A stretch of 64,000 nt of DNA from NCBI GenBank assembly GCA_051004015.1, contig JBPCKT010000157.1:1-64000 (forward strand), read 5' to 3'. Below the pieces are notes generated by a model. That model was not told the origin of the DNA. It saw nothing but the letters and a program-made list of their open reading frames with translations, and did no database searches. The position numbers and the translations under genes were made by a program. The DNA is from SXOA01 sp051004015 (GTDB lineage Bacteria; Planctomycetota; Planctomycetia; Pirellulales; Pirellulaceae). Shown here in pieces: positions 29,040 to 38,134 of this stretch (position 1 is its first letter; every line of letters begins with the position of its first letter).

Positions 29040-29300
29040 ATGCATACCGTCGAAATGCTTGAGCGGCTGCTGGCGCTGGCCAGCCAAATGGGCTACGTCA
29101 TTCGCCAGGAATGGCTGGGAGGTAGCGGCGGCGGCGAATGCCAGTTCGGCGGGCGGCGCTACATCTTTGTGGACCTGGCCCTGAACGTGGTCGAGCAGCT
29201 CGATCAGGTCGCTGCCGTCTTGCGGAATGACCCCACGCTGCCGCTCGCCAGGCCGGCACCGGCGTTATTGCCCGTGTTGGGACTGAAACGAGCGGCATGA
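29040..29300 (+). CDS. Small conserved-looking hypothetical protein
   Basis: An 86-residue protein (MHTVEMLERLLALASQMGYV...). It has an amphipathic N-terminal helix and a segment 'GGECQFGGRRYIFVDLALN' that resembles small alpha/beta proteins of planctomycetes whose role is unknown. The frame is open upstream to 28905, but ATG 29040 is preceded by GGAG and a possible -10 box. Short, so moderate confidence. Confidence 0.62.
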   Translation: MHTVEMLERLLALASQMGYVIRQEWLGGSGGGECQFGGRRYIFVDLALNVVEQLDQVAAVLRNDPTLPLARPAPALLPVLGLKRAA

Positions 29301-29487
29301 TCATCCCGGCGACCGCGTTTTCCTTCGCTTGCGCTTCAAGCCTGTGAGAAGGTAATTTGGGAGAACTGGGGAAACCCTGCTGATTCAGCAGCAGACTGGC
29401 GATTATTCCGGTCCTACTGCCGAAGAAGACTCTGAGGGCCGCCAAGAACTTTCCCACGGCCGGCCACGAGCTTTCGGAGAGTACGCC

Positions 29488-30636
29488 ATGACGGCCCAAC
29501 GTTTTTCCATCCCCCTCTTGCTCGCGCTCTGCTTGACTCCTTGCTCGCTCCCTGCCGGGGAGCGAATCACGGATGACGACTTCGGTGATTACACCGCTAG
29601 TTATGAACAGTCCGCAGCCGAAGTGCCCACCCAGCAAACCGTCAATCGGTATAGCCTGGTGGAAGCGATGGTGGAATCACCTTGGCAGACTCCCCAACAA
29701 GCGCCGACCATGATGGGCTGCGCTATCGGCGAGTGCCAGGAGTGTTGTCGAAGGGGTGGCTGGGTGGGAGGGGTCGGCGCCTACGTCATCAAGCCTCATT
29801 GGACCACCGACCCGGCCTTTGCCACCTCGCTTACCTCCGGCGGCGCAACCATCGACAGCCAGACCGACTTTGCCTACTCCTACTATGCCTCGCCGCTCGT
29901 GTGGCTGGGCTACGTGGGAGAGAACGGCCTCGGCGTCCGCACTCGCTTCTGGCTGTTCGACCAGTCTTCCACCACCACGTTCACGAATGACGGCACCGCG
30001 ACGTTCATTTCGGCCGCTCCGCTGAACTATCTGAACAGCTCGTCCACTGCAGGAGACGTGCTCACCTTCACCAGCGGGCTCGACGTCGATGTCATTGACT
30101 TCGAGGTCACGCAGACGTTTGAGACCTGCGGGTTTTCGGGACAATTTTCCGCGGGGGCCCGGTACACACGGATCGAGCAGACCTACTTCCACGTGGAGGC
30201 ACCGCTGAGCGGGCTCAATGACTTAGTGGATTCCATCCACGAATTTGACGGTTTTGGGCCGAGCATCGGCGCGGAGGTGCGGCGATCGCTTATGGGTAGC
30301 GGCGTTTCGCTCTACGCCAACGGCCGCGGTTCCATTCTGTTTGGCAAGAGCTCCCAGCAAGCGACCAACATCAACAACAACGTAATTACCAACTTCGGCA
30401 CCTATGCGAACTGGGACGTGGTCCCCACTCTCGAGACCGAGCTTGGCATCCTCTGGCAGCAGGACTCCAGCCGAGGGCGTATGTTCGTGGACGCCGGCGT
30501 CGTTGGCATGGCGTTCTTCGGAGCCGGCAACGCCGCCAACAACCAGTTGCTGATCAACAGCACGGACGACCAGGCGGACAAGAATGCCACACTTGGCTTC
30601 TTCGGCTTCAAACTCGCGGCGGGAATGAGTTATTAG
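29488..30636 (+). CDS. Outer-membrane beta-barrel protein (Lpg1974/MOMP-like)
   Basis: A 382-residue protein with signal peptide (FSIPLLLALCLTPCSLPAG), a linker with a Cys cluster 'CAIGECQECCRRGG', then alternating strands typical of an outer-membrane barrel ('WVGGVGAYVIKPHW', 'GFSGQFSAGARYTRIEQ', 'FGPSIGAEVRRSLMG') ending in an aromatic residue (AAGMSY). It resembles Lpg1974-type pore-forming proteins. The start has GGAG 8 bp upstream. Confidence 0.85.
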   Translation: MTAQRFSIPLLLALCLTPCSLPAGERITDDDFGDYTASYEQSAAEVPTQQTVNRYSLVEAMVESPWQTPQQAPTMMGCAIGECQECCRRGGWVGGVGAYVIKPHWTTDPAFATSLTSGGATIDSQTDFAYSYYASPLVWLGYVGENGLGVRTRFWLFDQSSTTTFTNDGTATFISAAPLNYLNSSSTAGDVLTFTSGLDVDVIDFEVTQTFETCGFSGQFSAGARYTRIEQTYFHVEAPLSGLNDLVDSIHEFDGFGPSIGAEVRRSLMGSGVSLYANGRGSILFGKSSQQATNINNNVITNFGTYANWDVVPTLETELGILWQQDSSRGRMFVDAGVVGMAFFGAGNAANNQLLINSTDDQADKNATLGFFGFKLAAGMSY

Positions 30637-30672
30637 TCCTCAAATCGCCCGCGAACCGGGGAGCGGCCTGCG

Positions 30673-31902
30673 TTACTCCAATCGCTCGACGCGGAGCAGC
30701 GGCACCAGTAGCCAACAAGCGGCGGTGGACAGACTACCCAGGACGACGAGGAGGGCAAAGGCGGCCGGCACGTTGCTGAGTTGAACGCCCAGCCAGTCAT
30801 AACAGCTCCCGCCGAGCCAGATCCCCAGCGACATGCCGGTGTTGGAGAGGGCCATTAGTGCGGCGAACGTCGTTCCCGCGGACTCCGCCTTGCAGGCTCG
30901 CGCGGCCAGGTCGAGCTGCACCAGCGTCCCGGACATGTAGAACAGGCCGGACAGCAGGCTCACCCCCAGCGCGGAAGCACCATTCCACATCACCAGATAG
31001 ACCAGCGAGCTGAGAACGCCTGCGGTGATGGAGCCGTGAGTGAGCCAGCGGACGGGAATCCGCGGTCCCAGGATGGCATACGCGGCACAGGCCAGGATGG
31101 AACCGACCGCGGAAATCGACCGGGCATTCCCAATGAACTGCTCGTCGAGCTGAAGCTGGCCCTTCATGTATGCCTCCTGCACGACGCTGGAAAACGGGTT
31201 GAAGTTCCAGAGGAAAAGAAAGCCTCCCACAGTCCAGACGAGCGGCGATTGGAGCGTACTCCAGAGGGAACGCAGAGCGCTAAAGTCGCCGACTCTTTCA
31301 TCCACCGGTTCTTTCACGATCAACAGAGTCATCAGGAGGGAAACCGCCGCCAGGCAGCCGCAAATCAAAAATCCCAGCCACGGCAGCCGGTGTTGCGACA
31401 GCCAGCCGCCGATGCTGCCGGTCATGATGGTGGCCGTGTAGATAGCGCCCCACTGGATAGCCTGAAAGCGGCCGGTCAGTCCGTGCTTCTGCCCAGCCGT
31501 CACGGCCAGAGCATCGACGACGACGTCGGTAAAGGCGATTCCCAAGGACGCGGCAAAGATCAACCCAAAAATGCTCGTCAGTCGCTGGAGCTCCAGCGGA
31601 ATTGCGGCCAGCACCAGCAGGCTCACCGCCGCCGTCAGGGTGGACAGCAGCAGGTAGGACTTCCGCCGCGACCCAAACAGCGGCACAAAATCGCTGGCCA
31701 GACCGAAGAGCAACTTGAACGACCACGGCAGCCCGATGAGCATCGCATAGAAGGCAATTTCACCGGTCGGCATTTTCAGATGCCGCAACTGCGCCCGCAC
31801 TGGCTGGGCGATGAGCCCCTCCGTCGGCTCGGCGAAGCCTTGCACGAAATAGAGCGCGGCAAATAGCAGGCACAGCAGGAAAACCTCGCGGCGGGGCTTC
31901 AT
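30673..31902 (-). CDS. BT1/folate-biopterin-type MFS transporter
   Basis: A 409-residue protein with about twelve membrane spans. The N-terminal 'FVQGFAEPTEGLIAQPV', 'GLPWSFKLLFGLASDFVPLFGSRR' and 'IAFTDVVVDALAV' are typical of the BT1/FBT group of the major facilitator superfamily. Substrate could be a folate, pterin or other small organic anion; not provable. Convergent with the barrel gene, 36 bp apart. Confidence 0.85.
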   Translation of the reverse strand: MKPRREVFLLCLLFAALYFVQGFAEPTEGLIAQPVRAQLRHLKMPTGEIAFYAMLIGLPWSFKLLFGLASDFVPLFGSRRKSYLLLSTLTAAVSLLVLAAIPLELQRLTSIFGLIFAASLGIAFTDVVVDALAVTAGQKHGLTGRFQAIQWGAIYTATIMTGSIGGWLSQHRLPWLGFLICGCLAAVSLLMTLLIVKEPVDERVGDFSALRSLWSTLQSPLVWTVGGFLFLWNFNPFSSVVQEAYMKGQLQLDEQFIGNARSISAVGSILACAAYAILGPRIPVRWLTHGSITAGVLSSLVYLVMWNGASALGVSLLSGLFYMSGTLVQLDLAARACKAESAGTTFAALMALSNTGMSLGIWLGGSCYDWLGVQLSNVPAAFALLVVLGSLSTAACWLLVPLLRVERLE

Positions 31903-32063
31903 GCCCGCAGTGTAGCAAACGCCCGCGCCGCCGAATTCAATTGACCGAAGGCTTTGCCAGCCTTATAGTTAGTCGATGCCGCCGAATGCTGCTTTTAGGC
32001 GGTAGTGCCTGCGACCAAGGCGACTAGTTCATCCTTCGAGGATCCCCAGAACGGGACAACTTC

Positions 32064-32558
32064 ATGAGTAGCGGTGCAGAGGGTGCCGGCGTTGGCTATG
32101 CCACGATGCGGGGCCGCGATTACCCCACCATCCGGCAGTTCACGGTGCTCCTGGAAAATCGGGTCGGCCAGCTTCTGGAGGTGGTGCGGCGATTCGAGGG
32201 GAGCCGCGTGCGGATTGTCGCGCTCTCCATCAACGACGCCACCGAGTGTGCCGTGGTCCGCTTCCTGCTCTCGCATCCCGAGCAAGGGCGGGAGATTCTG
32301 GAGCGTGCGGGCCTGGCCATCATCGAGACCGACCTGATCGGCGTCGAGCTCCCCCCCGTCACGCAGCCGCTCGTGCAGGTTTGCACCGCGCTCCTGCAAG
32401 CGGAAGTGAACATCGTGCAGGCCATCCCGCTCATCATCCGCCCCCACGGCAACCCGGCCGTGGCCCTGATGGTGGACAACCTGGAGATGGCCATGGAGAC
32501 CCTCAACAGCAAGGGCTTCACAATGCTTACGGAAGGGGATCTGGCTGAGGAGGAGTGA
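32064..32558 (+). CDS. Tandem ACT-domain protein
   Basis: A 164-residue protein made of two ACT domains: 'IRQFTVLLENRVGQLLEVVRR' (about 23-90) and 'VQVCTALLQAEVNIVQAIPL' (about 103-155). Such stand-alone tandem ACT proteins usually bind amino acids and act as regulators. No enzyme domain is present and no amino-acid gene is adjacent. Start ATG 32064. Confidence 0.85.
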   Translation: MSSGAEGAGVGYATMRGRDYPTIRQFTVLLENRVGQLLEVVRRFEGSRVRIVALSINDATECAVVRFLLSHPEQGREILERAGLAIIETDLIGVELPPVTQPLVQVCTALLQAEVNIVQAIPLIIRPHGNPAVALMVDNLEMAMETLNSKGFTMLTEGDLAEEE

Positions 32559-32597
32559 ACCATGAGGGGACAAGTCTCCGCCTATCCGCCGTTTCAT

Positions 32598-32885
32598 TCA
32601 GCATGCTTCATTTCGGTGCCCATTTGGGAATAACGCCGTTGGCCCAGAGCGTGGCGTCCACCGCTCGGAGTGTTTCGCGAGGTGATGGCTCGGAACGGTG
32701 GGATAGAGATGGTGTTCCAATTGGTACGGCAGTTCCAGGAACAACCGTGGAATGATGAGGCCGCGGAGCGTGCCGGTTTGCGTGAGCGGCGTGTCGCCAT
32801 ACTCGTGATGCGGCAAGCGCACGGTGAGCAGTGGATAGACCCAACTGCCGACAATGTCAAGCATCGTGGCGGGAGCAAAAGGCAA
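32598..32885 (-). pseudogene. Fatty acid desaturase C-terminal remnant
   Basis: The minus strand encodes 'ELPYQLEHHLYPTVPSHHL', the last His box and following segment of membrane fatty acid desaturases, preceded by a hydrophobic stretch (MLDIVGSWVYPLLTVRLPHHEY). Nothing upstream of 32885 continues the protein, so the first two His boxes and most membrane spans are gone. The end (ALFPNGHRNEAC) no longer looks like the family. A 5'-truncated relic. Confidence 0.65.
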
Positions 32886-32950
32886 GGGGGGGTACTCAGT
32901 ACTCAGATATCCCCAGGCTCGCGCCGGAGGTCAACATCTTCACAGGAAAA

Positions 32951-32975
32951 AGCCCCGCTTGCTGAGAGCGGGGCT
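32951..32975 (-). terminator. Intrinsic terminator for the DUF1549/1553-DUF1501 operon
   Basis: AGCCCCGCT (32951-32959) pairs with AGCGGGGCT (32967-32975), 9 bp perfect, loop 7. Read on the minus strand the stem is followed by TTTTTCC, about 50 bp after the DUF1501 stop. Confidence 0.8.
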
Positions 32976-32992
32976 TGGTTAAGATTCATTTG

Positions 32993-33019
32993 CTGGGCAG
33001 GCTGGAAGCCTACCCCACC
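32993..33019. repeat. 27-bp repeat, copy 1 (GGCTGGAAGCC core)
   Basis: Identical over 27 bp to 44317-44343; the core GGCTGGAAGCC is a short inverted repeat. This copy lies between the terminator and the stop of the DUF1501 gene. Confidence 0.85.
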
Positions 33020-33024
33020 TGGAA

Positions 33025-34296
33025 CTACGAGAACAGTTCCTTGATCACCTTGCCGCCGTTGGCGATCTTCATGGGGCGGCCGTTCTTGCTGGTGAAGGTG
33101 GTTTCCAGCGAGATGCCCAGGGACTTGCAGACGGTGGCCATCACGTCTTGCGAGGTGTAGGGGTCGGTCTCGACCGAGGTGCCGTCCTCGTTGGTTTTGC
33201 CGACCGCGAGGCCACCCTTCATGCCCGCGCCGCCGAGGACCACGCTCCAGGAGCGGGCCCAGTGGTCGCGACCGCCGTTGCCGTTGATCCGCGGGGTGCG
33301 GCTGAATTCACCCATCCAGATGATGGCGGTGTCTTGCAGCAGGCCGCGCTCGTCCAGGTCGCTGGTCAGGGCGGACATCGCCTTGTCGAGCTCGGGAAGT
33401 TTGGTGGCCGAGAGGGTGCGGAAGATGTCGTTGTGGTTGTCCCAGCCGCCCAGATCCACTTCGACGAACGGCACGCCGGCTTCGACCAGGCGGCGGGCCA
33501 TGAGGCAGCCGCGGGCGAAGGGGGTGGTGCCGTACTTGTCCTGGACTTCCTTGGGCTCCTTGTTGACCTTGAAGGCGTCCATCTGCGGGCTGGTCATCAG
33601 GGCCAGGGTCTTCTTGAGGATCTTCTGATGGTCGTCAGCCGCCGAGCCGCGGTTCTGGCTGATGAAGCCCTTCTCGACGAGGTCCAGGGCGGCCATCCGC
33701 TGCGTCAGGCGCTTCTCGTCCATGCCCATGTCCAGGTTGCGGACCTGGCCATTGGAGTTGACGACGAAGGGGGAGTAGGCCATGCCCAGAAAGCCGGGGC
33801 CTTCGCTGCCGCCGCCGACGGAGACGAACGGCGGGATTTCCAACTCCATCGCCTTGGTCTGGTCTTCCAGCTCGTGCGAGATGACCGACCCGTAGCTGGG
33901 GTATTCGATGTTCGGATTCGGCACGTAGCCGGTGTGCATGTAGTAGCGGCCCCGCATGTGGTCGGCTTCGCGGGTGCTCATGGAGCGGACGATCGAGAGC
34001 TTGTCCATGACGTTCGCAGTGAGCGGCATGTGCTCGCTGATCTGCATGTCCCCCTTGGTGGCGATGGGGCGGAAAGTGCCGCCGGTGGGAGCTCCGGGCT
34101 TGAGATCCCAGATATCCATGGTGGAGGGGCCGCCGCTCATCCACAGGAGAATGGCCGCCTTGTGCCGCTTCTTGAGGTCGGCGGCATTGGCCCGGAGCGT
34201 GTGCGTGAGGGAAAGGGCGGGGACGCTGATCGCCGCGGCACCAGCCATGTGGCTCATGAAGTGGCGGCGGCTCATGCCTGTGGGGGTGGTCAACAT
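33025..34296 (-). CDS. DUF1501 family Tat-exported protein
   Basis: A 423-residue DUF1501 protein. A twin-arginine signal is seen at the N-terminus (MSRRHFMSHMAGAAAISVPA). Family marks: 'AILLWMSGGPSTMDIWDLKP', 'STREADHMRGRYYMHTGY', 'WMGEFSRTPRIN', 'GRDHWARSWS'. ATG 34296 has GGAG 8 bp upstream; the frame to 34476 crosses a repeat. It follows the DUF1549/1553 gene by 95 bp, the usual pairing in planctomycetes, and ends at a good terminator. Function unproven. Confidence 0.93.
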   Translation of the reverse strand: MLTTPTGMSRRHFMSHMAGAAAISVPALSLTHTLRANAADLKKRHKAAILLWMSGGPSTMDIWDLKPGAPTGGTFRPIATKGDMQISEHMPLTANVMDKLSIVRSMSTREADHMRGRYYMHTGYVPNPNIEYPSYGSVISHELEDQTKAMELEIPPFVSVGGGSEGPGFLGMAYSPFVVNSNGQVRNLDMGMDEKRLTQRMAALDLVEKGFISQNRGSAADDHQKILKKTLALMTSPQMDAFKVNKEPKEVQDKYGTTPFARGCLMARRLVEAGVPFVEVDLGGWDNHNDIFRTLSATKLPELDKAMSALTSDLDERGLLQDTAIIWMGEFSRTPRINGNGGRDHWARSWSVVLGGAGMKGGLAVGKTNEDGTSVETDPYTSQDVMATVCKSLGISLETTFTSKNGRPMKIANGGKVIKELFS

Positions 34297-34363
34297 GGTC
34301 TGATTTCTCCGATTTCTTGGCGGTGGCCGCCGGTCTGGTTGCGAGCTGGTGAAGTTTGGAAAG

Positions 34364-34388
34364 GGACGGCCTGGGAAGGCCATCGTAC
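34364..34388. repeat. GGCCTTCC hairpin repeat, copy 2
   Basis: Matches 9050-9074 at 23 of 25. It lies between two cotranscribed genes. On the minus strand it reads GTACGATGGCC..., the same form as 44176-44200. Confidence 0.7.
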
Positions 34389-34391
34389 TAT

Positions 34392-36152
34392 TTAGTGTTG
34401 CAAAATGAATTCGTTGGTGTTCAGGACGACCCAGAACAGGTCTTGCAAGGCTTCCGCAGTATTCCCGTTGCGCCAACCGAGCATGATGTTGGCGGCATCG
34501 ATTTCCTTGCCCGTCGGGCTGCGTGACAAGGCCGACTCGAAGATGTATTCAATCTTGGCGGCCGGCTTGATGTTGCTGGTGGCGACCTGGCCAAGGAAGC
34601 TGCCGGGCTTGATGTCCGTGGCGTTCTTGATGAGGTCGCCGTTGAACATCATCAGGGCTTGCGGGATGGTGCCGTTGAAGGTGGTCGCTTCGTCCCCTTC
34701 GTCGGTGCCGAAGGCGATGGTGAACTGCTGCAGCCAGTCGCTTTTGGCCTTCTCCTGCTCTTCGTAGCTGCCGCGGGTCTTGTGGGCCTGGGTGGCGACG
34801 AGGAGCGATTCATACAGCTCTTCGGCCCCCATGCCGCGGAGATAGAAGTGGGTGAACTTGGGGGTCTCGCCGAGCAGCGGGTCGTCGGCCTTGTTGCCGG
34901 GAACGCCGCGGCTGGAGAGCGAGTAGGGTTCGCTGAGGACGATCCAGCGGACCAGCTCCTTCAGATCGAAGCTGTTCTTGCGGACTTCCTGGCCCAGGTA
35001 GGTGAGCAAGGCGGGATGGGTGGCGGCGTTGTGCGGTCCCATGTCATCGATCGGCTTGGTGAAGCCGTAGCCGAGGAAGTGGGCCCACATGCGGTTGGCG
35101 ATGGTCTTGTCCATGTATTCGGACTTGAGAATCATCTTGCCTAGCTCGGTGCGGCGGTCGCAGTCGGACAGATAGCCGCTCTTGCTGATGGCGGTGCCGT
35201 CCACGAAGACGGGGAAGGCACTTTCCAGCAGGCCGTTGCGGAGCTCGTAGAACAGAATCGCTTCGGAGGCGTCGCTGCCGGCACCTTCTCCGCCGAAGTC
35301 CTGGTTGGCGAGCTCACCGGAGGCCACATCGCGGGTGCCGGGGACGAACTTGCGGAGGGCCTTGGTCTGGCGGAAGAAGGCGTTGAACTCCCAGAACTTC
35401 TTCTGCTTCCATTCGTTGAACGGATGGTTGTGGCACTGGGTGCATTGGACCTGCAGGCCCAGGAAGATCTTGGCGGTCTGGGCGGTGGCCTGGGCACCTT
35501 CTTCGTCCAGCTTCATGACGAGGAAGTTAGCGGCTCCGTTGTAGCCCTCGGCACCCGGAGAGGTCTGGCCAGTGGCGGTCACCAGCTCGTACACCATCTT
35601 GTCGTACGGCTTGTTGCGGGCGAAGCAATCGCGCAAGTACTTCTGCATGCCGGGACGGCTGGTGAGCGTGTTCTGCTCGGTGCCGCCGTTGCGGCCGATG
35701 AGGATGTTGGTCCACTTGGTGGTCCAGGTGCGGGCGTATTCCTCGGTAAACTTGTCGTCGTAGAGGAGCTTGGAAATGAGCTTGGCCTTCTTGTCCGATT
35801 CCTTGCTGGTGACGAACTCGCGGAGTTCCTGGACGGACGGGATGCGGCCCACGACATCGAGAAAAACCCGGCGGCACCATTCCTGGTCGAGCGCGGGGGG
35901 AGAGGGGGTGAGGTTATTGTCCGTCCAGACCTGCCGGATTTCCTTATTGATGAAGGCGACCTGGGGGATGTTGTAATCTGGGGCGGCTTCGTACTTCGAG
36001 GCTTTGGCTGGCTTTTCGGGGGCGGCCTTGGTGGCAACCGCCTTTTCTGCCTTGGCTTTCGTCGATTGAGCACTGGCCGGGACGATAGCACCCAGCGTAA
36101 AACAGGCGGTCAACGACCAGAGGGCAAGTGTGCGAAAGTTGTGTTGTGTCAT
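34392..36152 (-). CDS. DUF1549/DUF1553 cytochrome-like secreted protein
   Basis: A 586-residue protein. Signal peptide (TLALWSLTACFTLGAIVPASA), a Lys/Ala-rich linker, DUF1549 (about 65-270; 'WCRRVFLDVVGRIPSVQELR' and CxxCH 'QCTQCHNHPFNEW') and DUF1553 (about 330-570; 'NRMWAHFLGYGFTKPIDD'). ATG 36152 has AGGAG 8 bp upstream. It lacks the extra N-terminal Cys cluster and Ig-like part of 18727-20853. First gene of an operon with the DUF1501 gene. Confidence 0.92.
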   Translation of the reverse strand: MTQHNFRTLALWSLTACFTLGAIVPASAQSTKAKAEKAVATKAAPEKPAKASKYEAAPDYNIPQVAFINKEIRQVWTDNNLTPSPPALDQEWCRRVFLDVVGRIPSVQELREFVTSKESDKKAKLISKLLYDDKFTEEYARTWTTKWTNILIGRNGGTEQNTLTSRPGMQKYLRDCFARNKPYDKMVYELVTATGQTSPGAEGYNGAANFLVMKLDEEGAQATAQTAKIFLGLQVQCTQCHNHPFNEWKQKKFWEFNAFFRQTKALRKFVPGTRDVASGELANQDFGGEGAGSDASEAILFYELRNGLLESAFPVFVDGTAISKSGYLSDCDRRTELGKMILKSEYMDKTIANRMWAHFLGYGFTKPIDDMGPHNAATHPALLTYLGQEVRKNSFDLKELVRWIVLSEPYSLSSRGVPGNKADDPLLGETPKFTHFYLRGMGAEELYESLLVATQAHKTRGSYEEQEKAKSDWLQQFTIAFGTDEGDEATTFNGTIPQALMMFNGDLIKNATDIKPGSFLGQVATSNIKPAAKIEYIFESALSRSPTGKEIDAANIMLGWRNGNTAEALQDLFWVVLNTNEFILQH

Positions 36153-36399
36153 GGTTCAATCTCCTACCGCCGCCGGCCTGCCTGAAACCGACTTCCGTAA
36201 GCCCTAAAACGGGTGGCGGACGTGAAGGTACTCACTGGTACCAAAAGATTTCCGTAAATTCGGAAGGGTGAAATTCAAGCCGTCATTCTAGCGAAAATTG
36301 GGGCATCCCGCCAAACAATTTTGCGGGGATTTTGGGGGTGCAAGGCGTCCGCCTGCGGGATGGTGTTTTCTGGGCTGGTACTGCCGTGCTAGCAAAGAC

Positions 36400-37398
36400 T
36401 TACGTCGAATAGACCCAGCGGCCGAGCAACAAGGTCGGGACAATCAGCATGGCGATGCCGAGTCCGAACTCTGGCCGGCCGGTGCCGAAAGCGGTGATGG
36501 CGGCATCGAAGAGGATGAGCGAGAGGATGCATTGCTTGACCGCTGCTTGGACGAAGGGGGGCTCGGGGTTGAGCACGGCCTCTAGGCAACGCCTTTGGCC
36601 CACGAGGAACATTACGGTCAGCAGCAGCCAGAAGGCGTAGATGGCATTGAGCTGTTGGGCGCGAACCAGGCTCCCCCACCAGCCGATCATAACGATTCCC
36701 ATGACCATCACCGCCATTCCCCCCAGCAAGTTCAGAATGGGACTCCGACCCGCTTCCCCCTTAGCGAACCAAGTGACGCCGACGATGTACAGCCCGATTG
36801 CCGCAGCGGGCAGGAGTTCCAGCGGTTGATAGTGAAGCAGCCAGATTGGGCCTGAGGCGACTTGCGCCACGCTCAGCCCCAGGAGCACGTTGAAGAACCG
36901 GCAGAGCCCCATCCCCAGCGGACCCAGCGGCGTCTTCTTCAAAAAGCCGTCGTAAAACAAAACGCTGCCAGCAAGCAACAGCGAGATTGCTCCGCTCCGC
37001 CAGGGAAGCGCGACCGCGTCCTTCCCCATCGCAACGTATCCGGCCGCAGCGCCGAGTATGAAGCCGATGACAAGCAATCCGAATCCGACAACTTGCGCGG
37101 TCTTCAGCCCAATCTGTCCGGACGGCAAAGGGCGAAAGGGGCGCTCCTTGCGGTCAATCTCCACATCGAACACGTCGTTGAGCACCATCCCCGCCGTATA
37201 GAGACAAGCGGAAGCTCCGGCCAAGCAGGCGAAGACGCCGATTTCATCGAGCGCCCCCCTCGCGATGAAAAGGCCCATGCTAACATCGGCCAGCGCCGTG
37301 AAGACATTCGGCGCTCGCAAGAGGCGGAGCCAGGAGAGGAGCGGGGAGGGCGCGGGGACAGGTGCCGCGGAGGCGTCGCTTTCTGTGACCTGGCTCAT
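36400..37398 (-). CDS. UbiA-family prenyltransferase
   Basis: A 332-residue membrane protein with about eight to nine spans. The Asp-rich prenyl-diphosphate motif is at residues 74-82 (NDVFDVEID), followed by 'ERPFRPLPSG', as in 4-hydroxybenzoate or related polyprenyltransferases. A second Asp motif of the usual kind is not obvious: the corresponding loop reads 'FAKGEAGRSP', so the acceptor may differ. No quinone gene is adjacent. Start ATG 37398. Confidence 0.88.
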   Translation of the reverse strand: MSQVTESDASAAPVPAPSPLLSWLRLLRAPNVFTALADVSMGLFIARGALDEIGVFACLAGASACLYTAGMVLNDVFDVEIDRKERPFRPLPSGQIGLKTAQVVGFGLLVIGFILGAAAGYVAMGKDAVALPWRSGAISLLLAGSVLFYDGFLKKTPLGPLGMGLCRFFNVLLGLSVAQVASGPIWLLHYQPLELLPAAAIGLYIVGVTWFAKGEAGRSPILNLLGGMAVMVMGIVMIGWWGSLVRAQQLNAIYAFWLLLTVMFLVGQRRCLEAVLNPEPPFVQAAVKQCILSLILFDAAITAFGTGRPEFGLGIAMLIVPTLLLGRWVYST

Positions 37399-37415
37399 GT
37401 CCGTGGTGATAAAGC

Positions 37416-37450
37416 AAAAGCGGCGAGCACGCTAGTGAGCGTCTCGCCGC
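37416..37450 (-). terminator. Intrinsic terminator after the RRM gene
   Basis: GCGGCGAG...CTCGCCGC stem with inner ACGCT/AGCGT pairing (37420-37450) and a short U-run on the minus strand (AAAA at 37416-37419 on plus). It lies 45 bp past the RRM stop and just before the UbiA start, insulating the two genes. Confidence 0.72.
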
Positions 37451-37494
37451 CTCGTGGAACATTTTGTTCGATGGTTCGCTATGTCGAGCCGTCG

Positions 37495-37968
37495 TTAATA
37501 CCGGTCGCCGCCGCGGTCTCCACCCCGGCCGCCACGATCTCCACCACGGCCACCGCCGCCGTAGCCTCCTCCCCCGCCTCCACCTCCATATCCACCACCG
37601 CCACCGCCACCGCCTCCATATCCACCGCCGCCCCTGCCGCCGCGGCCACCACCACCTCCTCCGCCTCCATAACCACCGCCGCCCCCGCCTCCATATCCGC
37701 CCCCACCGCCAGCCTTGGGCGCGCGTTCGCGGGCTTCATTCACCACCAGAGGACGCCCGTCGCAATCAAAGCCGTTGAGGGCGTTGATGGCGGGCTCGCA
37801 GTCCGCGTCATTCGCCATCTGCACAAATCCAAAGCCGCGGCTGCGGCCGGTCTCGCGGTCCATGACCACTTCGGCCTGGCCGACTTCGCCATACTGCTTG
37901 AAGAGGTCCTCAAGCTCCGCCGAACCATACGACCAGGGCAGGTTGCCCACATAAATCCGCTTCGCCAT
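37495..37968 (-). CDS. Glycine-rich RRM RNA-binding protein
   Basis: A 157-residue protein. One RRM domain (residues 1-80) has RNP2 'RIYVGNLPW' and RNP1 'RGFGFVQM'. The rest is a Gly/Tyr/Arg tail made of GGYGGGGG-like units ending 'GGDRGGDRY'. This is the RNP-type protein seen in cyanobacteria and planctomycetes, thought to act on RNA in stress. ATG 37968 begins the RRM exactly. The tail's DNA is highly repetitive, so slippage could change its length. Confidence 0.93.
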   Translation of the reverse strand: MAKRIYVGNLPWSYGSAELEDLFKQYGEVGQAEVVMDRETGRSRGFGFVQMANDADCEPAINALNGFDCDGRPLVVNEARERAPKAGGGGGYGGGGGGGYGGGGGGGGRGGRGGGGYGGGGGGGGGYGGGGGGGGYGGGGRGGDRGGRGGDRGGDRY

Positions 37969-38134
37969 TCTAACAGTCCTTAAACAAATCCACAAAGAGA
38001 ACGAACCAGTTGTTAACCATCGCCTGAAATGAATTCCAGCGCGATGAAGCCTCGGCCACCAAGGCCGGGAACTGTTCACCGTGGGAATATACAAAAGCCC
38101 CACAGGGTGGGAAATACCGCTCCCTGGAAAATGT

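Noticed and set aside
32559..32597. Extra codons of the tandem ACT protein
   Set aside because: The stop at 32556-32558 is clear and both ACT domains are complete.
37500..37720. Possible CRISPR or tandem repeat array
   Set aside because: The repeats are the glycine codons of the RRM protein's tail; no spacers of constant length. No CRISPR array was seen anywhere in the window.
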